The notes under the pieces are model-generated. The model was given only the letters and a program-made list of their open reading frames with translations, was not told the origin of the DNA and made no database searches. A DNA stretch of 64,000 bases from Carboxylicivirga linearis (GTDB lineage: Bacteria > Bacteroidota > Bacteroidia > Bacteroidales > Marinilabiliaceae): the NCBI RefSeq assembly GCF_018271995.1, contig NZ_JAGUCO010000025.1:1-64000 (forward strand). Direction: 5' to 3'. The position numbers and the translations under genes were made by a program. Of the stretch, positions 42,170 to 51,625 are shown in pieces (the stretch's first letter is position 1; every line of letters begins with the position of its first letter).

Positions 42170-43546
42170 TTACTCTTCTGAATATTGATAAACCCTTACA
42201 TAATCTATTTCCATTGTGGCAGGAAAGATATTGTCATCCACTCCTTGCACTCCGCCATAATTTCCGCCCACAGCTACGTTTAGCAGAATATAAAACGGAT
42301 CATCAAAAGGCCAGTTTTGCTTGTTATATTCGTTAGGCCGGTTATAAGTTAGAAATACATTATCTACATCATCTCTATAAAACTTCAACCAACGCTCAGT
42401 CCATAATAAGCCATATACATGAAATTCTTCTTCTGCAGTTTCCAAAGCAACATGGCCTGAACCAATTGGGTTACCCGCTGCATGATTATTGCTTTCGGTA
42501 TGAATAGAACATGATACATGGTTAGGGTCGAAACTTACGTACTCCATAATATCTAACTCACCACATAAAGGCCACGATGTACCATTCTGAATACTTCTTC
42601 CGAGCATCCATATGGCAGGCCATATTCCTGGTCCTTTATCTTCCGGCATTTTTGCTCGAATTTCAAATTTTCCATAGGTAAAATCTTCGATGCTATTCAT
42701 TCTTGATGAAGTGTAATCACCCACTTGCTGACCTTCACCTATTAATTTTGCAGTTATGGATAGTAAGCCATTCTCTACTGTTGAATTATCACCCGATGTA
42801 TAGTTTTGCCATTCGTTATTACCCCATCCATGCATTCCTGTTTCGTGCACCCATTTACTATCATCAACCAATGTGCCATCAAACTCATCGGACCAAACCA
42901 ATTTAAATTGGTTAAAGTACTCAGGATCATCCTGCGCAATAGTAAAACTTTGTTCCACGGCAGCGGTATACTCTCCCTGTCCTATTTCCATTGATATACC
43001 GTACTTTCCTGCCAAAGGCATATACACTTCTACTTCATCACCGTTATCAGCAATCTCCTCTCCTTCTACTTTCCAACTTACATGATCATAAGAGCCTTCC
43101 GTTGTGTTTGTGAGTACGGCTACATTTTCCGCCCCCGGTTTTAATTGTACATTAAATGAGGCAGTAAAAACATCTTCATTAATAGTAATTGTTTTACTTA
43201 TTGTTTTATTCTCCGCTAAGTCACTCTGACTACCCCAAATAGTCATCTCAACTTTATAGTCACCTTTTTCAGGGTAGAACACCTCCATATTTTGACCTTC
43301 TGATACAGGCATTCGATCCGTACGTTCCCCGTTTCCAAAGATCCATCTCACATAGTAATATTCACCCTCGGATGTATTTTCAAATACAAGCGTGTTCCCT
43401 AAGGTTGTATGTTCAGAATACTCAAAATCGGGTTGATAGGAAGGTGTATTTTCTTCTTTTTCACATCCAGACAGAATAGATGCAGCCAACAAGAATATAC
43501 TTGTTTTAAAAAATAGTTTTTTATATGCTGAGTTTGTTTTAATCAT
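42170..43546 (-). CDS. PKD-GH16 endo-beta-glucanase lipoprotein
   Basis: Lipobox ILSGC (Cys28). Two PKD-like beta-sandwich domains span about residues 35-122 and 125-205 (GEYYYVRWIFGNGE and GSYDHVSWKVEGEE are equivalent points). The GH16 domain runs from about 213 to the end, with Glu330, Asp332 and Glu335 in GELDIMEYV, plus WGNNEWQNYT, GIWPAIWMLG and FYILLNVAVGGNYGG. The PKD units may serve as spacers or glycan contacts at the cell surface. It differs enough from the next GH16 to suggest a different cut site or location. Ten bp after the GH5-CBM6 gene. Confidence 0.92.
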   Translation of the reverse strand: MIKTNSAYKKLFFKTSIFLLAASILSGCEKEENTPSYQPDFEYSEHTTLGNTLVFENTSEGEYYYVRWIFGNGERTDRMPVSEGQNMEVFYPEKGDYKVEMTIWGSQSDLAENKTISKTITINEDVFTASFNVQLKPGAENVAVLTNTTEGSYDHVSWKVEGEEIADNGDEVEVYMPLAGKYGISMEIGQGEYTAAVEQSFTIAQDDPEYFNQFKLVWSDEFDGTLVDDSKWVHETGMHGWGNNEWQNYTSGDNSTVENGLLSITAKLIGEGQQVGDYTSSRMNSIEDFTYGKFEIRAKMPEDKGPGIWPAIWMLGRSIQNGTSWPLCGELDIMEYVSFDPNHVSCSIHTESNNHAAGNPIGSGHVALETAEEEFHVYGLLWTERWLKFYRDDVDNVFLTYNRPNEYNKQNWPFDDPFYILLNVAVGGNYGGVQGVDDNIFPATMEIDYVRVYQYSEE

Positions 43547-43556
43547 TGGGTTTAAT

Positions 43557-45329
43557 TTACATCGGTAACAATTTGAAGGATTTTACATTACATCCTCCAT
43601 TTTTAAAATAAATACGAAGCTGTACCTCACCTTCAGGCAGGTTAATATTATTAAATTCATTGATTGTCCATTCCGAAGAATCACCGGTTGCTGCCACATA
43701 AAAATTATCAGACTCAGTTTGACCGTTAACCAATATATTGACAGATCCTTCAGCTCCAGATGTTTTTAGTTGCATTTTATATACTCCAGCTTTAGAAATC
43801 TTTAAAGTATATTGAAGCCATTCATCATCTTCCGTCCATCCTACATAGTATTCATCTTCTATTTGTCCTATATCAACACCATCATTTCTATATTGATTAC
43901 CATTATTCCAGGTCGTCCATTTTGTTTCTCCCACATGGATATTTTCCGATATTTCATCATGGTAGGCAAAACCATCCTTTCCCAAATCATAATCAACAGA
44001 TTGAATCCATTGTCCATCTTTTTGTTCTTTAAAAGGTTTTGTGACCTCACTATTTCCATTATGCATCATAGCAAATATCACATCTTTACCTACGCTGCAA
44101 TTTTCGGTTTTGTGAGCCTCAGCATAAGCCATAACAGCTTCATACGTTTTATCAGGATCTAATGGAGTTTGACCATCTTCCCATGATTGAATTAAATCGA
44201 TATAACTATGGGGTGTTGTAACTCTCATTACGTTATTAAGCCGACTCTTTTTTACCGGCCACCACGACCAACCAATATTATTATCTTCAAATAATTGTAT
44301 GGCATCAGCAAACCATTGGTTAGAGTTTTCACCCGATTCACTCATCCAGATGGGTAGGTTATATTTTTTTCTCATCTCCAGCCATGAGGCTATTGAGTTA
44401 TAATGATTACTATTCCAGTATTTATGAAAGGTCAATGCAATATTCTCATTCTCTTTTAATAAAGAATGGTTATCAACACCAGCATAATTATTTCCCCAGC
44501 AATTGCCTGACAGGAATATAATGTGATTGGTATCTACTTTTCTTATGGCTGAAATTAATTGTTGATGTACATCCCAAAGCAGAGTATTCTCTTCACAACC
44601 ACATCCATTTTCGTTTCCGGTACCATCAACATTCCAATTGGGTTCATTAATTATATCATATCCCCCAACCCATTTTTCATTCTTGTATCGATTGGCAATT
44701 TTAGTCCACAATGCAACCAATTTTTTCTGATTATCTGCACTTTCCCACAATGAAGGGTATTTGGTATCATAGTCGCTAATATTAGCATCTTTTCCTTGAC
44801 CTCCGGGAGTGCCATGCATATCAAAAATGACATACATCTCATTTTTACTGCACCAGGCAACCAAACTATCTAACATCTCAAATCCTTGCGATAGCCAGGT
44901 ATTTTCCAATTCTCCTGATAAATTTCTTTTTTCCTGTTCGATGGGTAATGTAAACCATTTGTAGTGAAGAGCCGGGCGAACAGCATTAAAGCCCCAACTT
45001 TTCATTGAATCCAGATCTGATTCCTTAAACTGGTTGAGTAACCAGTAATTATAAAATTCTGTAGTTTTGTCTTCACCGATGATTTCATTCAGCTTTGCCC
45101 TAAACTGAGTATGAGTATTTACACTGGCATTTGTCGATTGCATCATATAACCTTCCTGAATCATCCAGTTACCTGTACCAATACTTCTCAAAAGTACGGG
45201 GCCATTATCGTTCACAATCTCTCTGTCATTGGTTCTCAAAAAACCCTGAGCGCTCGTTAGAAGAGAAGAAAGAAGTAAAGAAATAAGGAAGAAAATTTTT
45301 CTGGTTATAATCATTTTAGCAACAATCAT
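43557..45329 (-). CDS. secreted GH5 glycosidase with C-terminal CBM6-like module
   Basis: A signal peptide ends at about residue 29 (LTSAQG); a second Met five codons in (MIITRK) is an equally good start. The GH5 barrel has VIFDMHGTPGGQG, the acid/base Glu229 in YDIINEPNW and the nucleophile Glu331 in WMSESGENS. Residues about 455-590 look like a CBM6-type beta-sandwich (WLQYTLKISKAGVYKMQLK, VNILVNGQ, LPEGEVQLRIYFKNG). In this operon it most likely acts on a beta-glucan; the exact subfamily was not assigned. The 181-bp gap upstream, larger than other gaps in the operon, holds a hairpin (45439-45457). Confidence 0.85.
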   Translation of the reverse strand: MIVAKMIITRKIFFLISLLLSSLLTSAQGFLRTNDREIVNDNGPVLLRSIGTGNWMIQEGYMMQSTNASVNTHTQFRAKLNEIIGEDKTTEFYNYWLLNQFKESDLDSMKSWGFNAVRPALHYKWFTLPIEQEKRNLSGELENTWLSQGFEMLDSLVAWCSKNEMYVIFDMHGTPGGQGKDANISDYDTKYPSLWESADNQKKLVALWTKIANRYKNEKWVGGYDIINEPNWNVDGTGNENGCGCEENTLLWDVHQQLISAIRKVDTNHIIFLSGNCWGNNYAGVDNHSLLKENENIALTFHKYWNSNHYNSIASWLEMRKKYNLPIWMSESGENSNQWFADAIQLFEDNNIGWSWWPVKKSRLNNVMRVTTPHSYIDLIQSWEDGQTPLDPDKTYEAVMAYAEAHKTENCSVGKDVIFAMMHNGNSEVTKPFKEQKDGQWIQSVDYDLGKDGFAYHDEISENIHVGETKWTTWNNGNQYRNDGVDIGQIEDEYYVGWTEDDEWLQYTLKISKAGVYKMQLKTSGAEGSVNILVNGQTESDNFYVAATGDSSEWTINEFNNINLPEGEVQLRIYFKNGGCNVKSFKLLPM

Positions 45330-45438
45330 TTGGACAATAGAAACCCAATGTTATTTCAAGAGCTTTTAATTAAGCCAATGAAATAATGAGGTAAAACTAT
45401 TTTAGTCCGATAAAAAAGGTTGATGAAAGGTTATGTAC

Positions 45439-45457
45439 TTCCGGGCATATCCCGGAA
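45439..45457. promoter_or_regulatory. intercistronic hairpin in the glucan operon
   Basis: TTCCGGG and CCCGGAA form a perfect 7-bp stem around CATAT in the 181-bp gap between the surface-binding protein gene and the GH5 gene. No T-run follows on the minus strand, so an RNA stability or processing element fits better than a terminator. Confidence 0.5.
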
Positions 45458-45510
45458 ATACAATAACCTAAGTTTAAGTGTCAATTTAATGACGTGTATA
45501 TGAAAATCGT

Positions 45511-46338
45511 TTATTCTTGTGGCACAAACACCCAAGTCCAACCTGTTGCCCATTCAGCATCCGGAACATGCAGAACCAGCCTGTCTGATGAGAATTCTAC
45601 AATATTGTATACTCCGGCATTACCACCACCTGATCCTGCAATCGTTCCTAGTAGATTAGCATCACCTTGTATGTACAATTTAGAATAATCAGCATTAAAC
45701 TTAAATGAACTTCCAGTCACTGGATCTCCATCTGCGTTTGAATAATATGTATAGTTAGCTGCACCGTCCAGATCAAAAACCATCTTTCCGGCAGCATCAG
45801 CAGGAGGACAACAATCACCTGCCGCATTCCACCAAATACCCCATGGATTGGCCGGGTCTGACATAAACCACCATAATCCACCATCAGGATTTGGTCCTCC
45901 ATCAAAGACCCAGGTTTTTCCTGCTAAGTCATCACCTACTAAATAATAATAAGCATCTGGTAGTGGCTGATCTAACTGATCTATCTGAATAGTTATACTT
46001 TTTGAAATATACTCTTTTTCAGAAGGCTTGCCATCTGTCATATAAGGAGTAGTTACATGAAAAGTGAAAGTTTGTTCTCCCGGGATTGGGTAATTTACCT
46101 CAACCCGATCACTAAACTTTTTATCAATATTATAATCCCAATACCCAGCTATACCAGGTGTATTCATTCTAATAGACAAACCATTTCCAGTACCATCAGC
46201 CGTTTGAACAACCTCCAATTCTATCTCATCAGGGTTGAAGCTATTAGATAACACTTCCCTGTCTTCAATAGGCTCACATGCAATAAATAGTAAAACTATT
46301 GCACTCAAGAGCAAACTATATATTTTATTTATTTTCAT
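45511..46338 (-). CDS. surface glycan-binding lipoprotein (SusE/F-position)
   Basis: Lipobox LFIAC (Cys21). The N-terminal part (about 30-115) is an Ig/PKD-like sandwich (QTFTFHVTTPYMTDGK), and the C-terminal part (about 125-275) is rich in Trp and Gly (KTWVFDGGPN, GLWWFMSDPANPWGIWW, WATGWTWVFVP), as expected of a glucan-binding face. It sits directly after SusD, where these loci encode their surface glycan-binding protein. Non-catalytic; it would help capture glucan at the surface. Confidence 0.8.
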   Translation of the reverse strand: MKINKIYSLLLSAIVLLFIACEPIEDREVLSNSFNPDEIELEVVQTADGTGNGLSIRMNTPGIAGYWDYNIDKKFSDRVEVNYPIPGEQTFTFHVTTPYMTDGKPSEKEYISKSITIQIDQLDQPLPDAYYYLVGDDLAGKTWVFDGGPNPDGGLWWFMSDPANPWGIWWNAAGDCCPPADAAGKMVFDLDGAANYTYYSNADGDPVTGSSFKFNADYSKLYIQGDANLLGTIAGSGGGNAGVYNIVEFSSDRLVLHVPDAEWATGWTWVFVPQE

Positions 46339-46367
46339 TTTGCTTAAATTTTTACATTAAAAAATGC

Positions 46368-48131
46368 TTACCAACCCGGGTTCTGCTTATACACATCATC
46401 TGATAATCTAATTTCAGATTCAGGAATTGGAACAAGACCTTTTGTTTCTGAACGGTAATTCACGCTATAAGTAGCTGGAACACCCGAATTAACAACATCT
46501 ACTTCATTTGAATAAAAGTTCTTGCTATCATCTTCTACATCACCCCATCGAACCAAATCAAACCAGCGTAAACCTTCAAATGCAAATTCAAATTTACGTT
46601 CTTCCTTAAGCGCATCTAATGAATAAGCAATATCATCTAAACCAGCTCTGCGTCTAACCTCATTCATTCCATCTGCAGTTTCTGTCAACTCTGAATGCAT
46701 TAAAAGAACATCAGCATAACGTAAGTAGTAAAAATCCTGTGCAGCCCACAACTGCATTGGATCACCATTATCCATATCATACAGGTAATAAAACATACCT
46801 TTTACATCATCTGGTCCTCCATGCTGAATTGTAGTATATTTTTTATTGAACATACCTGTTTCATGGTCTCCTTTATTAGCCTGATAATCACCTGTTCCTT
46901 GTTCGGCATCCCCCATATCAAGAATGGAACCTTTTTTACGAAGATCATCATCGCTCCATTGAGCCTTTAGCAACGGATGTACCGTTCCCCATCCCCAACC
47001 TTGTCCGAAAGGAACCATAGAATTATCACGAATTCCAAAAAACAAACAAACTCGGTTATTATAGCTCTGACCTTTAGTCCAGCCCCAATTTCCAAATGCA
47101 TAGCGCAATGCGAACATTACTTCTGTATTTCCAGTTCCAATAGAAGATCGAGGTCCATCCTGACCAGCCCATGCCAAAGGAGTAGCAGGATCAGTATTAT
47201 CTGGATTTGCAGCCCAAGGCAAGACGGGATTAGTTCCATCTGGATTAAACTGACTGGCACTTTGATTCACATATGAATAAGGCCATAAATTTCTAAAATC
47301 ACTTAACAATTCATATCCACTTTCGCCAATTATATCATTAAGATATGCCACAACATTAGCTTTTGAAATTGTTCCTCCTTCTGGCAAAGCAATTTCTGTA
47401 GTAGCTGCCTTTTCAATATTAGTCATATAACCAGTATAGAATAGGAAAGCTCTGGCCATATATGCTTCTGCCACCCATTTATTGGCATGTCCATAAGTTG
47501 ATATATCTAAATCTGTTGCTTTTATTGCAGGCAAGGTTTCAATCGCCATTTTAAAATCTGATGCAATCTGTCCAAACGTCTCACCCATAGTAGAACGAGG
47601 CACATCCCTTGGTGCATCAGTTGTAGGAATAATAGGCATACCACCAAAAAACTTAGCAGCTCTAAATAAGTGGAATCCTCTCATGAAATAAGCTTCACCA
47701 ATAGCCTGATTTTTAAAATCATCAGCTTCTTCCTGAGTTTTAAAAAACGCAGAGTAATCAGCATCAACAGTTGCCTCAAGAATTGCATTACACCTATTAA
47801 TACCATTATATGTTTCTTTCCACAAATCTCTATAGGTATCTTCAGCAGGATCTTCAAAATTATCAACCCATTTGGCAGATTTATCATCAGGACCACCTCC
47901 ACCAAGCATTAAATCAGATAATAAATTGGCAGCGAGGTGTTCATTACTATGAGCTCCATTTACATAAAGTGCATTGTAGACACCGCCCATAGCTTCCTCT
48001 ATCTGTGCCGGTGTTTTATAATATGAATCCAAACTGGCTTCAAACAGGTTTTCTTGTTCGATGAAGCTATCATCACAACTATTAAGCCCCATCACCAACA
48101 ATAGACCAACGCTATATAATATTTTTTTCAT
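46368..48131 (-). CDS. SusD/RagB-family nutrient-binding lipoprotein
   Basis: The lid of the SusCD transporter. Lipobox GLNSC (Cys19). The helical TPR-containing N-terminal region includes YKTPAQIEEAMGGVYNAL and AYFMRGFHLFRAAKFFGGMPII; the C-terminal signatures are YYLRYADVLLMHSEL, NEVRRRAGLDD, ERKFEFAFEGLRWFDLVRW and the ending YKQNPGW. Length 587 is typical. It lies 16 bp after SusC, so both are co-translated from one transcript. Confidence 0.96.
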   Translation of the reverse strand: MKKILYSVGLLLVMGLNSCDDSFIEQENLFEASLDSYYKTPAQIEEAMGGVYNALYVNGAHSNEHLAANLLSDLMLGGGGPDDKSAKWVDNFEDPAEDTYRDLWKETYNGINRCNAILEATVDADYSAFFKTQEEADDFKNQAIGEAYFMRGFHLFRAAKFFGGMPIIPTTDAPRDVPRSTMGETFGQIASDFKMAIETLPAIKATDLDISTYGHANKWVAEAYMARAFLFYTGYMTNIEKAATTEIALPEGGTISKANVVAYLNDIIGESGYELLSDFRNLWPYSYVNQSASQFNPDGTNPVLPWAANPDNTDPATPLAWAGQDGPRSSIGTGNTEVMFALRYAFGNWGWTKGQSYNNRVCLFFGIRDNSMVPFGQGWGWGTVHPLLKAQWSDDDLRKKGSILDMGDAEQGTGDYQANKGDHETGMFNKKYTTIQHGGPDDVKGMFYYLYDMDNGDPMQLWAAQDFYYLRYADVLLMHSELTETADGMNEVRRRAGLDDIAYSLDALKEERKFEFAFEGLRWFDLVRWGDVEDDSKNFYSNEVDVVNSGVPATYSVNYRSETKGLVPIPESEIRLSDDVYKQNPGW

Positions 48132-48147
48132 TGTTATTTAGTTTAAA

Positions 48148-51100
48148 TTAGAAAGTAACATTTACACCTAACATAACTGTACGAGGTAATGGATATAAAC
48201 CTAAGTCTATTCCTGATGCCCAACTTGCATCATGTCCAAATCGAACTTCCGGATCCATACCACTATATTTTGTGAATGTATATAGGTTGTTAAACGCAAC
48301 ATAAAGTTTTGCACCTTGAACCCAGTCAACATCAGAAAGAAGTTTTCCAAACTTGTAACCAACAGTTAAATTGTTTATTCTTAAATAATCTGCATCATGA
48401 ACATAGATATCTGATACATAATTGGTATTTCTATTAGAACCCGATGTTAACCTTGGAATTCGATTTGAAGTACCCTCACCATGCCACCTTCCAAAAATTT
48501 CGGTTGTATAGTTTTGATCAAAACGGTCAGCAAAAGATCTGTATGATTGCATTACCTGCATTCCAAATTTACCTGCTAAAGTTGTACTTGCGTAGAACCC
48601 TTTAAATTCAGCATTTAATTGAATACCCAATTCAAAATCAGGATTTGGATCTCCTATTTTTACTTTATCATCCTCATTAATAACACCGTCTCCGTTCTGA
48701 TCTACAAATTTAACATCTCCAGGACGTAAATCTTCAAAATAAGGTTGTCCTGCATTAGCTGCTCCTTCAGGCGCAACATAGGCATCTACATCATCCTGAT
48801 TTTGCAACAATCCGTCGGTCTCATATCCATAGAAATAACCAATAGGTTCACCTACCATTACTCTTGACACATAAGATGTTCCTTGTGAGATCACACTACT
48901 TGGACCTTGAAATGTTTTTTCTGCATTATCAAGTTGTGTTACTTTATTCTTATTAAAAGCTCCGGTAACAGTAGCTCCATATTTAAATTCGCCTAAATTG
49001 TCATTCCAGCTTAACATTAATTCAAATCCTGAGTTTTCAACCGACCCGGCATTTCCCCAAGGTGCTTCTGCTCCTGCTGTTCCCAAAGAAGGAATTTCAA
49101 CCAGCCAGTCTTTTGTTGTCTTCTTATAATAATCTACTGTTAATCCCAATCGTGAGTTTATAAATCTTGCATCTAATCCAAAGTTTAACTGCTCTGATGT
49201 CTCCCATGTAACGTTAGGATTTGGAACTCTAGTAGGAATAGTAGTTAATCCAGAAACGGGTTTGGTATCACCAAAGAAATATCCAGGATTAATATAACTC
49301 ATATTTGCACTGTACTTAAAAGCTCCAATTCTCTCATTACCGTTTTGTCCCCAACTGGCTCTAAGTTTAGCAAAAGAGATGAAATCCAAAGTGCTCATAA
49401 AATCCTCTTCCGACATTATCCAACCAGCCGATACTGATGGGAAGGTTCCATATTTATTACCTTCAGAGAAATTGGATGATCCATCTCGACGTACGGTAAC
49501 ATCTAATAAATACTTTTCTTTAAAACCATATGAAACTCTACCAAAATAGGAAAGAATTCCACCACCTTGAGCTCCATAATTGGCACCCCAAGTATCAATA
49601 CCTTGCGATGTCTCACCTTTTTGTGCATTATCTAAATAGGCATATTCAGGAGATCCAAAAATAGTATTTGCAATACGACCACCTACATTCATATTATCAA
49701 CTTCTTTAATCATCTCAATACCTCCCAATGCAGAGATATCATGTTGATCGATGCGAAACTGATAATTAACAGTATTGGTATAGGTATGTCGAACACCTTG
49801 ATATGCATCCTGTTGCACAGCATCATTTGCATTTTGATATAAAGTACCTAAAGCATATGTTGGAGCCCATGACCTACTATTGCCATACCATGCATTTATA
49901 CCAAATGATGATCTGAAAACTAAACCATTTAATGGTTGAATCTCAGCGTAAACATTACCTACGATTGTATTATTTTTTCCCCAACCATAATTGCTTCTAT
50001 AAAACATAGTAGCTAAAGGATTGGTTTGATCATTTGCCAAACCATCTAAGGTTGGTGTAAAACCATTTGCGTCCGGTGATTCATCCCAATAAGCCGGCAT
50101 CAATGGATTCTGAACGAGAGCATTATGAAGATCATTCCAATAAATATTACCTGTTGCAACACTCCTGTTTTCAGTATTATTATAAGTGAAGTTTTCACCA
50201 ATCTTAACGATATCAAATCGATCATTCTTAAATAATACCATTTCTGAATTAAATCGGGTGGTTATACGCTTCATTCCTGCATCAGTAATATCACCTCCTA
50301 TTATTCCAGATTGATCAAAATAAGATACACCAATTGCATAAACCATATCTTTTTGTGATCCAGTAATGTTAATCGAATGGCTTTGAATGGGTGCATTTTT
50401 TTGAGTCATCTCATCTATCCAGTTGGTTCCTTCCCAACCTTCTTGAAGCATACTCCAAACATCTTCACCTAATTGAGTTCCCAATTCATTTGGATAATTG
50501 TTATTTAGCCAACTATTATTTAAAAGAATTGATTCCCAATCATATGGTTCCAAACCATCATTCGTGCGCCCTTCATCCATTATAAACATGTATTCTTGCG
50601 CATTAAGAGGAGTTAGGTTCTTATAAATATTCTGAACTCCGTAATAACCATCATATGTTACTCTGGTTTTAGCACCTTCTTTGGCCTTTTTAGTCGTAAC
50701 CAGAATAACACCATTAGCAGCACGAGAACCATAGATTGCAGATGAAGCTGCATCTTTAAGAACATCTATTGATTCAATATCCGATGGATTTAAATAATCA
50801 ATACCACCGTCAACTTGTATACCATCCACAACATATAATGGATTTGCATTATTAATGGTACCTAATCCACGGATTGTAACTTTTGTTCCTGCTCCGGGAG
50901 CACCATTATTCCGGGTAATACTAACTCCAGGTGTAATACCTTGCAATGCTTCCATCGCGGTTCCGGTATTCTTTTCAACAATTTCATCACCTTTAACATT
51001 AATATTTGCTCCGGTTACCAACGCCTTTTTCTTAACTCCATAACCAACAACTACAACCTCATCCAGGTCGGTTATGTCTGATTCCATGGCTACATTAATA

Positions 51101-51357
51101 ATTTCGCGATCTATCGTAATTTCTTGGTCGGTCATACCAACAAAAGAGAATAATAATAAATCGCCCTGATTGACCATTAAAGAGTAGGTACCTTCAACAG
51201 TTGTAATGGTTCCCGTTGTAGTACCTTTAACAATGACACTTACACCAGGTATTGGCATACCATCCGATGCATCTGTTACCGTACCGGTAACTGTCATTTC
51301 TTGTGCCTGACTAGTTATAGTCAGAAAGAGAAGGAAAATCCCTAACAGATGTTTCAT
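48148..51357 (-). CDS. SusC/RagA-family TonB-dependent outer-membrane transporter
   Basis: The TonB-dependent channel for oligosaccharide import. Signal peptide 1-18, carboxypeptidase-D regulatory-like domain about 22-105 (GTVTDASDGMPIPGVSVIVK), a TonB-box-like DEVVVVGYG, plug domain about 115-225 (NPLYVVDGIQVDGG, SSAIYGSRAANGVILVTTKK) and a 22-strand barrel ending NVTF. Length 1069 is normal. It starts the operon; a TATTTTTG box (51396-51389) lies just upstream. Confidence 0.96.
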   Translation of the reverse strand: MKHLLGIFLLFLTITSQAQEMTVTGTVTDASDGMPIPGVSVIVKGTTTGTITTVEGTYSLMVNQGDLLLFSFVGMTDQEITIDREIINVAMESDITDLDEVVVVGYGVKKKALVTGANINVKGDEIVEKNTGTAMEALQGITPGVSITRNNGAPGAGTKVTIRGLGTINNANPLYVVDGIQVDGGIDYLNPSDIESIDVLKDAASSAIYGSRAANGVILVTTKKAKEGAKTRVTYDGYYGVQNIYKNLTPLNAQEYMFIMDEGRTNDGLEPYDWESILLNNSWLNNNYPNELGTQLGEDVWSMLQEGWEGTNWIDEMTQKNAPIQSHSINITGSQKDMVYAIGVSYFDQSGIIGGDITDAGMKRITTRFNSEMVLFKNDRFDIVKIGENFTYNNTENRSVATGNIYWNDLHNALVQNPLMPAYWDESPDANGFTPTLDGLANDQTNPLATMFYRSNYGWGKNNTIVGNVYAEIQPLNGLVFRSSFGINAWYGNSRSWAPTYALGTLYQNANDAVQQDAYQGVRHTYTNTVNYQFRIDQHDISALGGIEMIKEVDNMNVGGRIANTIFGSPEYAYLDNAQKGETSQGIDTWGANYGAQGGGILSYFGRVSYGFKEKYLLDVTVRRDGSSNFSEGNKYGTFPSVSAGWIMSEEDFMSTLDFISFAKLRASWGQNGNERIGAFKYSANMSYINPGYFFGDTKPVSGLTTIPTRVPNPNVTWETSEQLNFGLDARFINSRLGLTVDYYKKTTKDWLVEIPSLGTAGAEAPWGNAGSVENSGFELMLSWNDNLGEFKYGATVTGAFNKNKVTQLDNAEKTFQGPSSVISQGTSYVSRVMVGEPIGYFYGYETDGLLQNQDDVDAYVAPEGAANAGQPYFEDLRPGDVKFVDQNGDGVINEDDKVKIGDPNPDFELGIQLNAEFKGFYASTTLAGKFGMQVMQSYRSFADRFDQNYTTEIFGRWHGEGTSNRIPRLTSGSNRNTNYVSDIYVHDADYLRINNLTVGYKFGKLLSDVDWVQGAKLYVAFNNLYTFTKYSGMDPEVRFGHDASWASGIDLGLYPLPRTVMLGVNVTF

Positions 51358-51388
51358 AATTACTTGGGTTTAATGATAAAAACTGAGT

Positions 51389-51396
51389 CAAAAATA
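51389..51396 (-). promoter_or_regulatory. possible -7 element of the SusC promoter
   Basis: On the minus strand TATTTTTG matches TAnnTTTG, 32 bp from the SusC start. No convincing -33 TTTG was found at the right distance, in line with an activator-dependent promoter. Confidence 0.35.
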
Positions 51397-51625
51397 GAAC
51401 TAAATGTTAACGTTCTATAATTTAATGACACACATTAATCTCACTCACACCCAACATTCACCTCACTAAAAACTCACATTTAAAATTATATAATGCTTTA
51501 TTTCAGCTTTTTATAATTTTTTAAATCAAATTTTTTACTCATACATACAACTCATTTCTACAAAAATAAAGCAAACTAAATTATTTACATTTATTAACTA
51601 ATAACACAACTTACGATTTGAAACC

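Noticed and set aside
43812-47912. Antisense frames within the GH5, SusD and neighbouring genes
   Set aside because: All lie inside well-supported coding sequences and translate to Ile/Ser-rich sequence without motifs.
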